Source of the DNA: Alphaproteobacteria bacterium
GTDB lineage: Bacteria; Pseudomonadota; Alphaproteobacteria; Sphingomonadales; Sphingomonadaceae
DNA: 8,858 nucleotides
Direction of reading: 5' to 3'
Assembly (NCBI GenBank): GCA_018830415.1
Contig: JAHJSJ010000113.1
Span: 1 to 8,858, forward strand
Made by a program: the position numbers and the translations under genes. This document shows positions 7,426 to 8,858 of the stretch, piece by piece. The notes under the pieces were generated by a model, which worked only from the letters and a program-made list of their open reading frames with translations, did not search any database and had not been told where the DNA came from. Every line of letters begins with the position of its first letter. Position 1 is the stretch's first letter.

Positions 7426-7984
7426 GGCGGCACGCGGGACATTGTTCCTGGTCGTCGGGCCGTCAGGAGCAGGCAAGGACAGTTTGCTCGATGCGGCGAG
7501 GCGAGATCTGGGTTCTGATCTGCGTTACCATTTCGTGCAGCGCGAAATTACCCGGCCAGCCGAGGCCGGCGGCGAGGATCATATCCCGGTTTCAGCAACC
7601 GACTTCTCGCGCCGTTGTATTGCGGGCCATTATGCCTTGTTCTGGCAGGCCAATGGCCTGGGCTATGGCATTCCGTCTGGGATAGTCGCGCAGCTTGACG
7701 CTGGGCGTGATGTCATTTGCAACGCATCGCGCGCGATTGTCGATATTGCCCGCGAACGGTTTACTCGCTTGCAGGTCATTGTGGTCACCGCGCCCATGCC
7801 AGTGCTCGCGCAGCGGATTGCTGCACGCGGGCGAGAAAGCGTGGAGGAAATAGAGGCGCGGTTGCAGCGCGCGAAAATCGCCTTGCCGCAAGGGTCTGGC
7901 GTGACAGTCATCGTCAATGATGGGGAACTGGAAGACGCGGCGCGGACGTTTGTTTCCGTGCTCGCAGCCCATCGGATATCCTGA
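7418..7984 (+). CDS. phnN: Ribose 1,5-bisphosphate phosphokinase PhnN
   Basis: Phosphorylates ribose 1,5-bisphosphate with ATP to give PRPP, the last step of the C-P lyase pathway. ATG 7418 gives 188 residues, close to the usual 185; the frame is open to TTG 7406 but that adds only four residues. The P-loop GPSGAGKDS lies at 14-22, with the Asp after Lys typical of PhnN and not of guanylate kinase. QREITRPAEAGGEDHIPVS follows at 41-59, then FWQANGLGYGIPSGI at 75-89, and a lid segment RGRESVEEIEARLQRA at 137-152. The gene overlaps the acyltransferase by eight bases, so it is the last cistron of the + strand run. No motif is missing. Confidence 0.94.
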   Translation: MAEAARGTLFLVVGPSGAGKDSLLDAARRDLGSDLRYHFVQREITRPAEAGGEDHIPVSATDFSRRCIAGHYALFWQANGLGYGIPSGIVAQLDAGRDVICNASRAIVDIARERFTRLQVIVVTAPMPVLAQRIAARGRESVEEIEARLQRAKIALPQGSGVTVIVNDGELEDAARTFVSVLAAHRIS

Positions 7985-8023
7985 CACGATCAAGGCGAAC
8001 AAGGCGAGACGCGAAGTGCTCGA
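7985..8023. other. Short gap between convergent genes, no terminator seen
   Basis: These 39 bases separate the stop of phnN (+) from the stop of the DUF1045 gene (-). I see no GC-rich stem with a T run on either strand. The two transcripts therefore probably run into each other's 3' ends, or end in a Rho-dependent way inside the opposing gene. This is negative evidence read by eye. Confidence 0.5.
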
Positions 8024-8713
8024 TCAAGCGCCAAATGCGAAACGGCCAATTATGGTGAACGGGCTGGCGGCGTCAGGTTGGTGGAACACGCACAGGGATG
8101 CAAAACGGTGAACACCGCAATCTTCGGTGAAATATGAAGTGGCCGCATCAAGCAATTGGCGGCGTTGCACCTCGGCATCCACGCGGCCCGACAGCGTCAT
8201 GTGAAACCGGAAATCCTCAAAGATATAGGGATAGCCCCATTTGACCAGCCGTTCGTCCTGCTCCGCACTCAGCGTTGCTTTCCGCCGCCGCTCAAGTTCC
8301 AGGGCACTGGGCTGGGCGCGAAAATTATCCAAATCACAAACGCAATCCCGATGCAGCGCGTGCATTTCTGCAGATGCGCCAACAAGGCGGAAGGCAATGA
8401 AATTGCCCAATATCTGCGGAGCGATTGTGGCGGTAAATGCCATGCGAGCAACGGCAAACTTTTCCACCGCAGCAAGCAGCTGGCCTTCCGAACGTTCATC
8501 AGCCAGTTGGAAGGGGGCCTTTAGCGTCGCGTGAAAACCGTAATGGCGGGGGGCCGCCGTCAGAGCGGCAAAGTGATCCGGTTCAAGACCGTCCGGGACG
8601 AATTGCGCAACATCCTCGCCCGTTGCCGCATCGCGGCCCAGCCAGCGCGATGCACGCTGCCAGAGCGCGCTGTCTGTATCGGGTGCATAATACAGGGCAT
8701 AACGCGCACCCAT
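8024..8713 (-). CDS. DUF1045 phosphonate metabolism protein, 2H phosphoesterase-like
   Basis: A 229-residue protein of the family TIGR03223/DUF1045, found in phn clusters. It begins MGARYALYYAPDTDSALW, contains RHYGFHATLKAPFQL, and ends in a FTIIGRFAF-type strand, all typical of the family. Two HxT motifs are present, HATL with H61/T63 and HMTL with H171/T173, about 110 residues apart as in the 2H (LigT-like) phosphoesterases that open cyclic phosphates. No phnP is in this window, so it may do the PhnP job, hydrolysing 5-phosphoribosyl 1,2-cyclic phosphate to ribose 1,5-bisphosphate for PhnN; this is inference. ATG 8713 is chosen because it starts four bases after phnM's stop and has a GGAGG nine bases upstream. 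The gene is probably co-transcribed with phnM and is last in that operon. Confidence 0.92.
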   Translation of the reverse strand: MGARYALYYAPDTDSALWQRASRWLGRDAATGEDVAQFVPDGLEPDHFAALTAAPRHYGFHATLKAPFQLADERSEGQLLAAVEKFAVARMAFTATIAPQILGNFIAFRLVGASAEMHALHRDCVCDLDNFRAQPSALELERRRKATLSAEQDERLVKWGYPYIFEDFRFHMTLSGRVDAEVQRRQLLDAATSYFTEDCGVHRFASLCVFHQPDAASPFTIIGRFAFGA

Positions 8714-8717
8714 GATG

Positions 8718-8858
8718 TCACGCCTCCCTCCGCCCTAGTTTCCATACCGAGACCGGCCTTGGCCAGCCACCCGGCTGCCATGCGACCCGAACCATATCGG
8801 CGCGCAGACCCGCCGAAATCCGGCCACGGTCACGAAGGCCGGTTGCATCGGCCGGGCC
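8718..8858 (-). CDS. phnM: PhnM C-terminus (amidohydrolase), cut by window edge
   Basis: The last 46 codons and the stop of a gene entering from the right edge. The peptide reads GPADATGLRDRGRISAGLRA, then DMVRVAW, a proline/glycine-rich turn and PVSVWKLGRREA. The sequence of ATGL-DRG-I-GLRAD-VRV followed by a V-V-W-GR ending fits the C-terminus of PhnM, alpha-D-ribose 1-methylphosphonate 5-triphosphate diphosphatase, which removes pyrophosphate before the C-P bond is cut. The metal-binding residues lie outside the window. It is followed after four bases by the DUF1045 gene on the same strand. Confidence 0.85.
   Translation of the reverse strand, partial: GPADATGLRDRGRISAGLRADMVRVAWQPGGWPRPVSVWKLGRREA
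8723..8727 (-). promoter_or_regulatory. Ribosome binding site of the DUF1045 gene inside phnM
   Basis: On the minus strand GGAGG (8727 down to 8723) sits nine bases before ATG 8713, within the last phnM codons. It supports the chosen start and tight coupling to phnM. Confidence 0.65.

Noticed and set aside
7987..8028. Direct repeat CGATCAAG at 7987-7994 and 8021-8028 between the convergent genes
   Set aside because: Only eight bases, two copies, and the second copy runs into coding sequence; chance is a sufficient explanation.

Overview
The window reads as part of a phosphonate uptake and C-P lyase locus from a Gram-negative alphaproteobacterium. Sphingomonadales (Novosphingobium/Erythrobacter-like) is my best guess. 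The reasons are the GC-rich coding sequence, a TonB-dependent receptor resembling the Xanthomonas/Caulobacter class (TIGR01782 type), and alphaproteobacterial-style phn genes. The taxon is inferred, not proven.

Layout on the + strand: the 3' part of a TonB-dependent receptor (1-2178, cut by the left edge) is followed by a 100-base gap that holds a strong stem-loop. Then comes a tightly packed run: a PhnD-like phosphonate-binding lipoprotein (GTG start at 2279), a second, very divergent binding-protein-like lipoprotein (3226), two PhnE permeases (4095, 5072), the ATPase PhnC (5909), a hexapeptide acyltransferase of the phosphonate-linked type (6721) and PhnN (7418). Nearly all junctions are ATGA, TGATG or short overlaps, so this is almost certainly one translationally coupled transcript.

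On the - strand, converging on phnN with only 39 bases between the stop codons, lie a DUF1045-type 2H phosphoesterase-like gene (8713-8024) and the extreme C-terminus of phnM (from the right edge to 8718). The C-P lyase core genes (phnGHIJKL) are probably beyond the right edge.

Inferred logic: a phosphonate may cross the outer membrane through the receptor, be captured by the binding lipoprotein(s), and be imported by PhnE1/PhnE2/PhnC. C-P lyase with PhnM would then produce 5-phosphoribosyl 1,2-cyclic phosphate. No phnP is visible; the DUF1045 protein has two HxT motifs and is a candidate for opening that cyclic phosphate, after which PhnN would make PRPP. The most interesting points are the altered ligand pocket of the PhnD-like protein, the divergent second lipoprotein with four cysteines, the physical link to a TonB receptor, and the possible PhnP substitute.
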